A stretch of 64,000 bases of DNA from JAJYKN01 sp035516155 (GTDB lineage: Bacteria; Nitrospirota; UBA9217). The translations under genes were made by a program, and so were the position numbers. Of this stretch, positions 9,600 to 18,530 are shown piece after piece. Under the pieces are notes generated by a model. The model saw only the letters and a program-made list of their open reading frames with translations, was not told the DNA's origin and did no database searches. The stretch spans positions 1 through 64,000 of the forward strand of contig DATJAP010000032.1 in the NCBI GenBank assembly GCA_035516155.1, given 5' to 3'. Every line of letters begins with the position of its first letter. Positions within the stretch are counted from its first letter, which is position 1.

Positions 9600-10550
9600 T
9601 TGGATGATAAAGTTAAAATAGGCATCAGCTCGTGTCTTCTGGGGAATGGCGTCCGGTATGATGGGGCAAACAAGCTGGATCATAATCTGCGGATCACGCT
9701 TGGACGATTTGTTGAATGGGTGCCGGTGTGTCCGGAAGTTGAAGCGGGTCTGCCCGTGCCGAGGGAGGCAATGCACCTTGTAGGGGACCCCGCAGCACCG
9801 AGACTTGTAACAAAATTTACCGGTGTCGACCACGGGAATCGCGTGGCAGGGTGGGCGAAAAAGAAGTTTTTTCATCTGGAAAAGGCGGGCATCTGCGGGT
9901 TCGTGTTCAAAGCTCGGTCACCTAGTTGTGGCCTGGAGGACGTGAAAATCCATTGCCAATCCGGCAGAGCGCACGGAAAAGGGGCAGGCATCTTCGCAAA
10001 GGCATTCATGGACCACTTCCCTTCCCTCCCGGTGGAAGACGAAGAAGGGATGCGGAATGCTGTCATCAGGGAGAATTTCGTCGAGCGAATCTTCGTTTAT
10101 CAGCGATGGCGGGAGTTTAAAACTCAGGATGGTACAACTGAAGGTCTCGTTCGATTTCACGCCTCGCATAAACTCCTGATGATGTCTCACAGTATAAGAC
10201 ATCTCAGGGAACTCGGCGCGATTATCGTGTATGGAAAGAAACTGAAACGTTCCATATTGTTCGCGAGGTATGAGCAGGCGCTGATAGCCGGCATGCGGTT
10301 GCCCGGGACTGTGAAAAAACATACGAAAGTCCTGCAACACCTCGCGGGTTGTTTCAAGAAACAGCTGAACCGTGGGGATAAGAAGGAATTGCAGGAATCC
10401 ATTCTCCGCTACCACGGCGGCCTTGTCCCGTTGATTGTTCCGGTTACCCTCATCAGGCATTACGCCGGAAAATATAATCTGCCCTATCTCAAGTATCAGT
10501 GCTATCTGAATCCCCATCCGCTCGAACTGATGCTGAAAAACCATGTCTGA
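9600..10550 (+). CDS. DUF523-DUF1722 two-domain protein (YbgA-like)
   Basis: 316 residues. The first half (IGISSCLLGNGVRYDGANK ... VPVCPEVEAGLPVPREAMHL ... FKARSPSCGLEDVKI) is DUF523, with conserved Cys in SSCLLG, VCPE and SPSCG. The second half (RFHASHKLLMMSHS ... YHGGLVPLIVPVTLIRHY) is DUF1722, the YbgA domain. The fusion is a known architecture and its biochemical role is not settled. The likely start is TTG at 9600, giving MDDKVKIGISSC; no clear Shine-Dalgarno is visible and an ATG at 9604 is out of frame. Confidence 0.88.
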   Translation: MDDKVKIGISSCLLGNGVRYDGANKLDHNLRITLGRFVEWVPVCPEVEAGLPVPREAMHLVGDPAAPRLVTKFTGVDHGNRVAGWAKKKFFHLEKAGICGFVFKARSPSCGLEDVKIHCQSGRAHGKGAGIFAKAFMDHFPSLPVEDEEGMRNAVIRENFVERIFVYQRWREFKTQDGTTEGLVRFHASHKLLMMSHSIRHLRELGAIIVYGKKLKRSILFARYEQALIAGMRLPGTVKKHTKVLQHLAGCFKKQLNRGDKKELQESILRYHGGLVPLIVPVTLIRHYAGKYNLPYLKYQCYLNPHPLELMLKNHV

Positions 10551-10683
10551 AGAGAGTCTTTTTATTTCTAGTTACCCGCATTCCGGAAAACTTTTCGTTT
10601 GATTTTATCAGCCCGTGATGTTATTATTTTTGGCACTGCTGAAAATAAGTGAAATATCATGAGGTTCGCTGCAAACATTGGAC

Positions 10684-13161
10684 ATGATCAAAAAATGGTT
10701 TGAAAATGTTACCGCGTTGTTTAGGAAGTTCGGCCGCTTTGCCTGGGAAAAGTTCAAGGTCTTTTGGTTCACGATCGCCGTCCCGTGGATAAAGAATCTG
10801 ACGCCTAAAAAAGCCCTCAAACTCCTTGGCATTGCAGTCGTCGCAGGCGTTCTTTTTCTTGCTTTGCTATTCTTTATCTTGTCCTTCGGACTGCCCACGG
10901 TTGATGCTCTCAAGGATTATAAGCCGAGCCCCGGAACGACAATTCTTTCCGAAGATGGACGCGTGCTTGGACACATAAGGATCGAGAAGGGCGTCTATGT
11001 GCCGTTCAAGCGGATTCCGAAGTTTATGGTGAAAGCTCTGCTTGCAACCGAGGACCCCCGATTTTACCAGCACAGCGGAATTGATTTCCGAGGGATTCTG
11101 CGGGCCGCGTTGAAAGACATCATTTCCGTACAGCTGAAACAGGGCGGCAGCACCATTACCCAGCAGCTCACGAAGGTGGTGTTCCTCTCGCCGGAACGGA
11201 AGTTCAAACGGAAAATTAAAGAAATTATTCTCGCCCGCCGGCTTGAAAAGGAGCTGACCAAGGATGAGATCCTCGAACTCTATCTCAACAAAGTCTATTT
11301 CGGTCACGGCGCATATGGCGTTCAGATGGCGGCCAAGACCTACTTCGGCAAAAACATCTGGGAGGTCAATCAGGCAGAAGCCGCGCTGCTAGCAGGGCTG
11401 CCCCAGTCTCCCATGGCCTACTCGCCCTACGGCGACATTGACCTGACGAAACTAAGACAATCGCATGTTCTCAAGAGGATGGTCGAGGAAGGGTACATCA
11501 ACGAAGCCCAGGCAAAGGACATCTACAACCAGCCTCTCAACCTCGAAAACCTGCGTTCCCAGGAGGACGTGGCACCCCACGTCGTCGATTATATTCGAAA
11601 GTACATTGAAAAGAAATACGGTTCTGAGAAACTCTACCAAGGCGGACTCAAGGTCTATACGACCATCGACTTCGATCTTCAGCGCGCCGCAGTTACGGCA
11701 CTCCGAGAAGGGTTGCGCGCTATCGACAAGCGGCAGGGTTTTCGGGGAAGAGTGGGTTTCAAAGAGCTCAAATCAACATCGATTCAATGGAACTCTCTTC
11801 GTGTGATGGTCAAACCGGGCGAAAGTTTCAATGCTCATGTGCTTGCTGTTGATGACAACGCCATAACGGTCAAGGGCCGCGGTCTCATGGGATACATTAC
11901 GCGCGACGACATGGCTTGGGCGCTCGTAAAACAGAAGAGGAAAAAGGACGATCCCGAGGAGTTTGTGAAACCCCAGGATATAGTCCGGCCAGGAGACATT
12001 ATCAAGGTCAGGTTCAAGGATTTCGACAAAAAGAAGCAGGTCGCATCCTTCATTCTGGATCAGACACCGCTCGTGGAGGGAGCTGTGATCTCCATCGAGC
12101 CCTATACCGGCTATGTCCGCGCCATGGTCGGCGGCTATGACTTCGTCGAGGGCGGTTTCAATCACGCCACCGAGGCAATGAGACAGCCGGGTTCCGCGTT
12201 TAAACCCTTTGTCTATGGAGCGGCGCTCGAAAACGGGTTTACGCCGGCATCGATCCTGATGGACCTGCCGGTGATCCACGAGCAGAGCGAAACCGAGAAG
12301 AAAGCCTGGAAGCCGGAAAACTATGATGAGCGGTTCCTCGGCCCCATGCGCATGCGTACGGCACTCGCTCTCTCGCGTAACGCCGTGACCGTATCCCTCC
12401 TTGAAAAGATCGGGCTTGAAAAGGCCATCGATTTTGCCCGCAAGGCGGGAATCACCAGCCAGATTAACTATGACTACACTACGGCTCTAGGTTCCTCGGC
12501 GGTCACGCCGCTTGAACTTACGTCGGCCTATGCGACCTTTGCTTCGCAGGGTGTGCGTACCGCGCCGATTCTCATAAAGAGCGTCGTGGATGGCGACGGA
12601 GCGGTACTTGAGAGCTACGATTCGGAGCCCGTGGAAGCGATTGATCCAACCACGGCCTGTCTGGTCACGAGTCTCTTAAAGAGCGTGGTCTTGGAAGGAA
12701 CCGGAAGGGGCGCCTTGGCTCTCGGCAAACCGGTTGCAGGCAAAACGGGAACGACGAACAATTTTGTGGACGCCTGGTTTATCGGATACGCGCCGAGTAT
12801 CGTAACCGGCGTCTGGGTCGGGTATGATAACCCCCGCGCTTCCCTAGGCGATAAAGAGACCGGCGCACGGGCCGCGCTGCCTATATGGATGCAGGTCATG
12901 GCAAAGGCGCTGGCGGACAAACCGTCCGATGATTTTGTCCCGACAGCAGATATCGTATCTGTGAAAATCGATCCCGAGACGGGGCTCTTGGCCCGGGAAG
13001 GGCAGGCGGACGCAATCACTGATGTGTTCCGCCGCGGCACCGAGCCCACCCAGTATGCCGACATAAACAGGAAAAAGACGGATAAATTCTATCTTTTCGA
13101 CCAGGGCGGCTCCGAAAATGCGACGAAGAAGCAGGTACCGGAGGACGAGATTTCTGACTAG
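10684..13161 (+). CDS. mrcA: Class A penicillin-binding protein 1A
   Basis: Bifunctional peptidoglycan glycosyltransferase and DD-transpeptidase of about 825 residues. A cytoplasmic tail and one membrane segment (about residues 40-70) lead into the GT51 domain, with ATEDPRFYQHSGID (catalytic Glu near 120) and GGSTITQQLTK. An OB-like insertion follows. The transpeptidase has RQPGSAFKP (Ser near 504), SRN and AGKTGTTNNF (Lys near 687). ATG at 10684 is taken as the start; TTG at 10678 is in frame just before it and no strong ribosome-binding site separates them. Confidence 0.94.
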   Translation: MIKKWFENVTALFRKFGRFAWEKFKVFWFTIAVPWIKNLTPKKALKLLGIAVVAGVLFLALLFFILSFGLPTVDALKDYKPSPGTTILSEDGRVLGHIRIEKGVYVPFKRIPKFMVKALLATEDPRFYQHSGIDFRGILRAALKDIISVQLKQGGSTITQQLTKVVFLSPERKFKRKIKEIILARRLEKELTKDEILELYLNKVYFGHGAYGVQMAAKTYFGKNIWEVNQAEAALLAGLPQSPMAYSPYGDIDLTKLRQSHVLKRMVEEGYINEAQAKDIYNQPLNLENLRSQEDVAPHVVDYIRKYIEKKYGSEKLYQGGLKVYTTIDFDLQRAAVTALREGLRAIDKRQGFRGRVGFKELKSTSIQWNSLRVMVKPGESFNAHVLAVDDNAITVKGRGLMGYITRDDMAWALVKQKRKKDDPEEFVKPQDIVRPGDIIKVRFKDFDKKKQVASFILDQTPLVEGAVISIEPYTGYVRAMVGGYDFVEGGFNHATEAMRQPGSAFKPFVYGAALENGFTPASILMDLPVIHEQSETEKKAWKPENYDERFLGPMRMRTALALSRNAVTVSLLEKIGLEKAIDFARKAGITSQINYDYTTALGSSAVTPLELTSAYATFASQGVRTAPILIKSVVDGDGAVLESYDSEPVEAIDPTTACLVTSLLKSVVLEGTGRGALALGKPVAGKTGTTNNFVDAWFIGYAPSIVTGVWVGYDNPRASLGDKETGARAALPIWMQVMAKALADKPSDDFVPTADIVSVKIDPETGLLAREGQADAITDVFRRGTEPTQYADINRKKTDKFYLFDQGGSENATKKQVPEDEISD

Positions 13162-13233
13162 ATAAGGCACCATGAGTAACTGAGCTGCAATGGTATGGTG
13201 TTGGTGAAAAGCGGACCGGGGAAGGTAAATTGA

Positions 13234-16014
13234 ATGGATTACAAGACGACGCTGAATCTGCCGAAAACCGATTTTCCCATGAAGGCGAATCTGAAAGATC
13301 TTGAGCCTCGCCTCATCGAGAAATGGCGGCAGGAAAACATCTACGCCCGGATCCAACGACAATCAGAGGGGAGGCCGACCTATATTCTCCACGACGGACC
13401 TCCCTATGCAAACGGCCATATCCATATCGGCCATGCGCTAAACAAAACCCTGAAGGATATCATTGTCAAGTTCAAGACCATGGAAGGATTTAGGAGCCCC
13501 TACGTGCCGGGCTGGGACTGCCATGGCCTTCCCATCGAGCATCAGGTACTCAAGAACTTAGGCTCGAAGAAAGAAGGGATGAACCAAAACGAAATCCGGA
13601 AACTTTGCCGCGAGTATGCCGAGAAATTTATCGGCATCCAGCGGGAGGAATTCAAGCGGCTCGGCGTGTTCGGCGATTGGGAAAATCCCTATTTGACCAT
13701 GGACTATGCCTACGAGGCAGCCATCGTGCGCGAACTGGGCAAATTCGTGGGCGCAGGAGGGGTCTATAAAGGGAAGAAGCCCGTGTATTGGTGCAGTTTC
13801 GACGAAACAGCACTCGCCGAGGCGGAGGTCGAGTACGCTGACCGCGAATCGCCATCCGTTTTCGTGCGGTTCGAACTTCCCGGCGCGGCGAGGGCGCTCC
13901 CGTCACTGAGTGGGAAAAAAACAGCGATCGTGGTCTGGACCACCACGCCATGGACGCTCGTCGCGAACCTGGCTGTTGCACTCCATCCCGAGTTCGACTA
14001 TGCGGCCGCTGAGCATGAAGGCTCGGTGTTTATCCTGGCTGACGGCCTCCTGAAACAGGCAATGGAAAAGTTCGGCGTCAAGGACTACCACGTGATCGAA
14101 AAATTCAAAGGCCGGAAGTTAGAAGGCCTAAAAGCGCGTCATCCTTTTCTTGACCGCGATTCACTAGTGATCCTTGGTGATTACGTGACTCTCGAAGCGG
14201 GCACGGGCGCCGTACATACCGCTCCCGGTCATGGTCAGGAAGATTACGAGGCGGGGATCAATTACGGCCTCGATATCTATGCTCCCGTCGATTGCAAAGG
14301 ACGGTTCACGAAGGAAGCCGGCGAGTTTGCGGGCCAGCAGGTGTTCAAAACGAACAAGGGCATCATTGAACTGCTCAAAAGCAGGGGAGCTCTCATGGCG
14401 GAGGAAAAGATCGTGCACTCCTATCCGCATTGCTGGCGTTGCAAGAATCCAGTGATCTTCCGCGCGACCGAGCAGTGGTTTATCTCAATGAACAAAAATG
14501 GCCTCCTGACGAGGACCATCGAAAACATCCACAAGGTCGCCTGGGTGCCAGTCTGGGGCAAAGACCGCATTCTTGGCATGATGGAGAACAGACCTGACTG
14601 GTGCATTTCGCGCCAGCGGGCGTGGGGCGTGCCGATCATCGCCTTCACCTGTAAAGCATGCAACGAACTCTTACTCGATCAGCAGATCATAAACCACGTG
14701 GCGGACATTGTTGAAAAAGAAGGCGCCGATGCATGGTTCATGAGGAGCTCGGCGGAACTGCTCCCGAAGGGGACGGGATGCAAAAAGTGCAGCAGCAGGG
14801 ACTTCGCGAAGGAGATGGACATCCTCGATGTGTGGTTCGACTCGGGCGTGAGTCACGCCGCAGTTCTTAAAGTCCGGAAAGAACTGTCCTGGCCCGCTGA
14901 TATGTATCTTGAAGGCAGTGATCAGCATCGGGGTTGGTTCCAGTCTTCGCTCCTCACATCGGTTGCAACCACGGGCAGCGCACCGTATCAAACGGTGCTG
15001 ACGCACGGTTTCACCATGGACGGATCGGGAAAGAAGATGAGCAAGTCCGTGGGCAATATCGTCGCACCTCAGGAAGTAATAGATAAGTTCGGCGCCGAGG
15101 TGCTCAGGCTCTGGGTCTCTTCCGTCGACTACCGGGACGATCAGAGAATATCGCAGGAAATACTGTCTCACCTTGCCGAGGCTTACCGCCGAATAAGGAA
15201 TACCAGTCGTTACCTGATCGGCAATCTTGCCGACTTCGATCCCGCCGCAGACGCTGTCGCTGACAAGGACCTCCTTGAGATCGACCGCTGGGCGCTGCAT
15301 CGGTTGCAGAAGTTGGTCCAGCGCGTGCGACAAGCTTACGATGACTTCGAGTTCCATATCGTGTTCCATGCCATCCATAATTTCTGTGCAGTGGACATGA
15401 GCGCGTTCTATCTCGACATTTTAAAGGACCGGCTCTATACAATGAGAGCTGCATCCGTCGAACGGCGGTCGGGGCAGACCGCCATGCATGCCATTCTCTC
15501 AGCTATGGTCCGTCTCATGGCGCCGGTGCTTTCCTTTACTGCTGACGAAGTTTGGGGTTACATCAAAGGCGGATCGCCTTCAAAGAGCGTATTTCTACAA
15601 TCCTTTCCACAGCAAGAGGAAAGGTATATCGACAACGAACTGGAAACACAATGGGAACGTCTCATCGCTGTTCGCAGCGAGACCGCAAAAGTTCTGGAAT
15701 CTCTCCGCCGAGATAAGAAAATCGGTCATTCTCTCGACGCATCAGTCAGGCTCTATGCAGAAGCGCGGCTGTTGGACTTCCTGGAGGGCTACAGAAACGA
15801 TCTCGCATTCATTTTTATCGTTTCATCAGTAGAAATCTCGAAAGAATCCGATGCACCACCTGATGCCTACGCGAGCGATGTTGTCAAGGGCCTCAAAATT
15901 GCGGCTGGCCCGGCAGGGGGCGTTAAATGCAGCCGATGCTGGATGTACAGCGAGACGGTAGGTCAGGTGAAAGACCATCCCGCGATCTGTGGCAGGTGCG
16001 CGTCGAACCTGTAG
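13234..16014 (+). CDS. ileS: Isoleucyl-tRNA synthetase
   Basis: Charges tRNA-Ile; 926 residues. The HIGH block is GPPYANGHIHIGHALNK around residues 52-68, the CP1 editing domain has WTTTPWTL, and KMSKSVGN is near residue 602. The C-terminus carries the zinc finger CSRCW ... CGRC, typical of the bacterial (IleS1-type) enzyme. ATG at 13234 follows GGAAGG. It leads directly into lspA, the widespread ileS-lspA arrangement. Confidence 0.97.
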   Translation: MDYKTTLNLPKTDFPMKANLKDLEPRLIEKWRQENIYARIQRQSEGRPTYILHDGPPYANGHIHIGHALNKTLKDIIVKFKTMEGFRSPYVPGWDCHGLPIEHQVLKNLGSKKEGMNQNEIRKLCREYAEKFIGIQREEFKRLGVFGDWENPYLTMDYAYEAAIVRELGKFVGAGGVYKGKKPVYWCSFDETALAEAEVEYADRESPSVFVRFELPGAARALPSLSGKKTAIVVWTTTPWTLVANLAVALHPEFDYAAAEHEGSVFILADGLLKQAMEKFGVKDYHVIEKFKGRKLEGLKARHPFLDRDSLVILGDYVTLEAGTGAVHTAPGHGQEDYEAGINYGLDIYAPVDCKGRFTKEAGEFAGQQVFKTNKGIIELLKSRGALMAEEKIVHSYPHCWRCKNPVIFRATEQWFISMNKNGLLTRTIENIHKVAWVPVWGKDRILGMMENRPDWCISRQRAWGVPIIAFTCKACNELLLDQQIINHVADIVEKEGADAWFMRSSAELLPKGTGCKKCSSRDFAKEMDILDVWFDSGVSHAAVLKVRKELSWPADMYLEGSDQHRGWFQSSLLTSVATTGSAPYQTVLTHGFTMDGSGKKMSKSVGNIVAPQEVIDKFGAEVLRLWVSSVDYRDDQRISQEILSHLAEAYRRIRNTSRYLIGNLADFDPAADAVADKDLLEIDRWALHRLQKLVQRVRQAYDDFEFHIVFHAIHNFCAVDMSAFYLDILKDRLYTMRAASVERRSGQTAMHAILSAMVRLMAPVLSFTADEVWGYIKGGSPSKSVFLQSFPQQEERYIDNELETQWERLIAVRSETAKVLESLRRDKKIGHSLDASVRLYAEARLLDFLEGYRNDLAFIFIVSSVEISKESDAPPDAYASDVVKGLKIAAGPAGGVKCSRCWMYSETVGQVKDHPAICGRCASNL

Positions 16015-16098
16015 CCCCCTCCTCGCAGCAATTTCCCGTGGGAGAGCAGTAGAGTATTCTCAGATAGAACACGAGTGTTTTCTCAACTCAGGAGTAGG

Positions 16099-16602
16099 AT
16101 GAAGAGCAAATATCTCTGGGCCGGATCCATTATTGGCATAGTCCTGCTGCTTGACCAGGCTACGAAGTATTTAATTGAAAAACATGTCCGCCTGTTCGAG
16201 GTCATTCCGGTCATCCCGGGGTTTTTCAACATCACCCACGTGCGGAACAAGGGCGCGGCCTTCAGCCTGTTCGCGGGCGCTCCTGAGGAGTTCCGGACTC
16301 TGTTCTTCACCACGGTGACCATTGTGGCTATTGTGGTAATCATCCTCTTGATTCGGAAAACCAACGAGCGTCTACTGATTGCAGCGTTTTCGCTCATTTC
16401 CGGCGGTGCTGCTGGTAATCTCATCGATCGTGTGCGCTACGGCGAGGTGGTGGATTTCATCCAGTGGTACGTAAAATCCTATTACTGGCCGTCCTTCAAC
16501 GTGGCGGATTCGGCAATTACCGTGGGTGTCTGTCTCTTGGTTGTAGATATGCTGTTTCACAAGAAGGATAATGTCGGAAGCAAACGGCCAGCGAATCGGT
16601 GA
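16099..16602 (+). CDS. lspA: Lipoprotein signal peptidase (signal peptidase II)
   Basis: Aspartic protease of the inner membrane that removes signal peptides from prolipoproteins after lipidation. Four membrane segments, HVRNKGAAFSLF in the periplasmic loop, and the two catalytic aspartates in GNLIDRVRYGEVVDF and FNVADSAI are present. I chose ATG at 16099, preceded by CAGGAG, giving 167 residues; the GTG at 16075 would add a non-conserved leader. It would process the several lipoproteins encoded in this window. Confidence 0.95.
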   Translation: MKSKYLWAGSIIGIVLLLDQATKYLIEKHVRLFEVIPVIPGFFNITHVRNKGAAFSLFAGAPEEFRTLFFTTVTIVAIVVIILLIRKTNERLLIAAFSLISGGAAGNLIDRVRYGEVVDFIQWYVKSYYWPSFNVADSAITVGVCLLVVDMLFHKKDNVGSKRPANR

Positions 16603-16770
16603 ATGGCTTCCATATGTAAACTGCATTTCATCGGGGTGCTGTATCCTCCCCTTATTCTGCGCGGTTATGGCTACGGTAAACCCTGTAGCGGGCCATTATG
16701 CATCACCTTCAGCGATCCCGATTCCCAGGCGCTCCTGGGGGTGCCGCTTTTCCAAAACAGCTTACGGTAA
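16603..16770 (+). pseudogene. lgt remnant (prolipoprotein diacylglyceryl transferase fragment)
   Basis: Starting on the ATG that directly abuts the lspA stop is a 55-codon reading with YGYGKPCSGPLCITFSDPD then SQALLGVPLF. This matches the internal Lgt block usually read as C-Y-G-K-P-C...I-T-F-x-D-P-x-S-x-A-P-L-G-V-P-L. The preceding membrane segments and everything after the block are absent, so only a short internal piece of the roughly 260-residue enzyme survives. lgt commonly neighbours lspA, which supports the identification. If the cell is viable, a functional lgt must lie elsewhere. Confidence 0.6.
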
Positions 16771-16829
16771 TAGAGTATGACCTGCATATTACAAGACCAT
16801 CACAGGTTGTTCCCTTGATTCCTTCTGCC

Positions 16830-17786
16830 ATGGGGTTTATTACTCACATTGTTACGGAAAAGCACATTGGCAAGCGCCTGGACATTTTCATTGCTCACTA
16901 CCAGCCGCATATCTCGCGCAATCGCATCCAGGCGATGATCAATGATGGTCTCGCTCTGGTCAACGGAAAACAGGAAAAGACCGGATATAAAGTCAAGCTC
17001 GGTGAACGCATCACCTTGGATATCCCTGAGAGGCCGACCCGCGAGGTTTTGCCGGAAGCTATCCCTTTGCATGTTATCTATGAGGATCCTCATATCATCG
17101 TACTAAACAAACCGCCGGGGCTTGTTGTGCACCCCGCACCGGGGAACTACACCGGGACGCTGGTGAACGCACTCCTGTATCATTACGGGAGTTTGCCGTC
17201 ATTGGAACCGGGAGTGCAGGGAAATGAGCGCGAACGTGCCGGCATTGTACATCGTCTGGACAAAGACACATCGGGGGTCATGGTTGTGGCGAGGACTCAC
17301 GAAGCGCTTCGCTCTCTGTCAGGACAGTTCAAGAACCGCGTCGTCAAGAAAAAATACGTTGCCCTAGTCGCAGGAGTAATTAAGAGAGGATCGGGCACCA
17401 TTGAAGCAAGCCTCGGGAGGCATGTAAAAGAGCGGAAAAAAATCAGTGTGTATACCCACAGCCCACGGGAGGCAGTCACGAGTTTTGTCGTGAAAGAACG
17501 ATATGACAATGCGACGCTTGTGGAAGTCGAGATCAAGACGGGTAGGACTCATCAAATACGGGTTCATATGGCCTATATAGGCCACCCAGTGCTCGGCGAT
17601 CGGGTTTATGGAGGGAGCAAAGTGATAAAATACGGCAATGGCGAGATCACCCGTCAGATGTTGCATGCGGAATCCCTCTCGCTCCTTCATCCGGAAACAG
17701 GGCATCCAATGACTTTCAGTGCGTCGCCTCCTCGGGACATGATGGATCTTATCGAAAAAATGAGATCAACTAGACAAAAACGTTAA
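16830..17786 (+). CDS. rluD: 23S rRNA pseudouridine synthase, RluD family
   Basis: 318 residues. An N-terminal S4 RNA-binding domain (LDIFIAHYQPHISRNRIQAMI, then GLALVNGK) is followed by the RsuA/RluA catalytic domain: EDPHIIVLNKPPGLVVHPA and AGIVHRLDKDTSGVMV, with the catalytic Asp near residue 146, then KTGRTHQIRVHMAYIGHPVLGD. Likely modifies the helix 69 region of 23S rRNA. ATG at 16830 fits the conserved start; an upstream in-frame ATG at 16698 overlaps the lgt remnant and is not favoured. Confidence 0.93.
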   Translation: MGFITHIVTEKHIGKRLDIFIAHYQPHISRNRIQAMINDGLALVNGKQEKTGYKVKLGERITLDIPERPTREVLPEAIPLHVIYEDPHIIVLNKPPGLVVHPAPGNYTGTLVNALLYHYGSLPSLEPGVQGNERERAGIVHRLDKDTSGVMVVARTHEALRSLSGQFKNRVVKKKYVALVAGVIKRGSGTIEASLGRHVKERKKISVYTHSPREAVTSFVVKERYDNATLVEVEIKTGRTHQIRVHMAYIGHPVLGDRVYGGSKVIKYGNGEITRQMLHAESLSLLHPETGHPMTFSASPPRDMMDLIEKMRSTRQKR

Positions 17787-17997
17787 GGTGACGCACCCGT
17801 GGAATTGAAGAGTGTCATCAATCGCCGTCTTTCCTGTATTGACCCGGACTGACCGTAACAAAGAGCTAGAACAAGAATTGAACAAATGATCCGAAGGTCG
17901 TGAAGGAAAACCAGGATACGATAGTTCACTTCATAAAGAAAACAATATCCGCTATAGCATCATTCAGGCGCGACAGCCATTGAGTGCTGAAAATCAA

Positions 17998-18432
17998 TTA
18001 TTTCGATAGTGGGTATCCCGCCAGCTTCCATACTTTAAGACCGCTAATCATATTGACGGCATTCTTGTATCCCATGTCGTTCAAGGTTTTGGTCGCCAAC
18101 GGACTTCTGAGGTCGACTCCGCAGCAGACAATAATTTTGGATTCCTTGTCGGGAATAACCATTGCTACTTTAAACTCCAGCATACCCCGAGAAATATTAA
18201 TTGCCCCGGGAATGCGTCCATCCTCCAGCTCGTTTTTATCCCGGACATCAAGGATGACGATATTCTCCTTTGCATCGATCATTTGTTTGACATCGCCGAA
18301 AGTAACTTCCTTGATAGCTGCTTTCGCTTCCTTTACAAATTGATCCGATGTTTTATCCGCAGCCTCAACTTGATAAACCGCACCTGCAGTTATAAACACT
18401 GCAAGCGCTAGTATCGCCATCATATTTTTCAT
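17998..18432 (-). CDS. Exported rhodanese-like protein
   Basis: 144 residues with a signal peptide (MKNMMAILALAVFITAGAVY, cleavage after QVEAA) and a single rhodanese domain: ITFGD-type start, ENIVILDVRDKNELEDGRIPG, then IIVCCGVDLRS as active-site loop and a C-terminal GLKVWKLAGYPL. The catalytic position is one of the two adjacent cysteines. It probably acts as a periplasmic sulfurtransferase or sulfur carrier; the substrate is unknown. ATG at 18432 has GGAGG five bases upstream; GTG at 18444 is also in frame. It is divergent from the DUF1573 gene. Confidence 0.88.
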   Translation of the reverse strand: MKNMMAILALAVFITAGAVYQVEAADKTSDQFVKEAKAAIKEVTFGDVKQMIDAKENIVILDVRDKNELEDGRIPGAINISRGMLEFKVAMVIPDKESKIIVCCGVDLRSPLATKTLNDMGYKNAVNMISGLKVWKLAGYPLSK

Positions 18433-18458
18433 AAATGCCTCCACTGATATTTACCTCA

Positions 18459-18487
18459 ATCGTAGCAAAAATGTTGCTATCCTGCAA
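18459..18487 (-). promoter_or_regulatory. Promoter of rhodanese gene with embedded palindrome
   Basis: Minus strand TTGCAG (18482-18487), 17-base spacer, TACGAT (18459-18464). The spacer holds the inverted repeat TAGCAA-N5-TTGCTA (18463-18479 on the plus strand), a plausible operator overlapping the polymerase site. Confidence 0.5.
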
Positions 18488-18515
18488 CTCCGATCGGGCC
18501 GGGGAAGAATCGTTA

Positions 18516-18524
18516 TGTTATAAT
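18516..18524 (+). promoter_or_regulatory. Extended -10 promoter of DUF1573 gene
   Basis: TGTTATAAT at 18516-18524 is a perfect extended -10 (TGn-TATAAT). The ATG of the DUF1573 gene begins at 18531, seven bases after it, so transcription would start at or next to the start codon. No convincing -35 is seen at normal spacing. Confidence 0.5.
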
Positions 18525-18530
18525 ATATCC

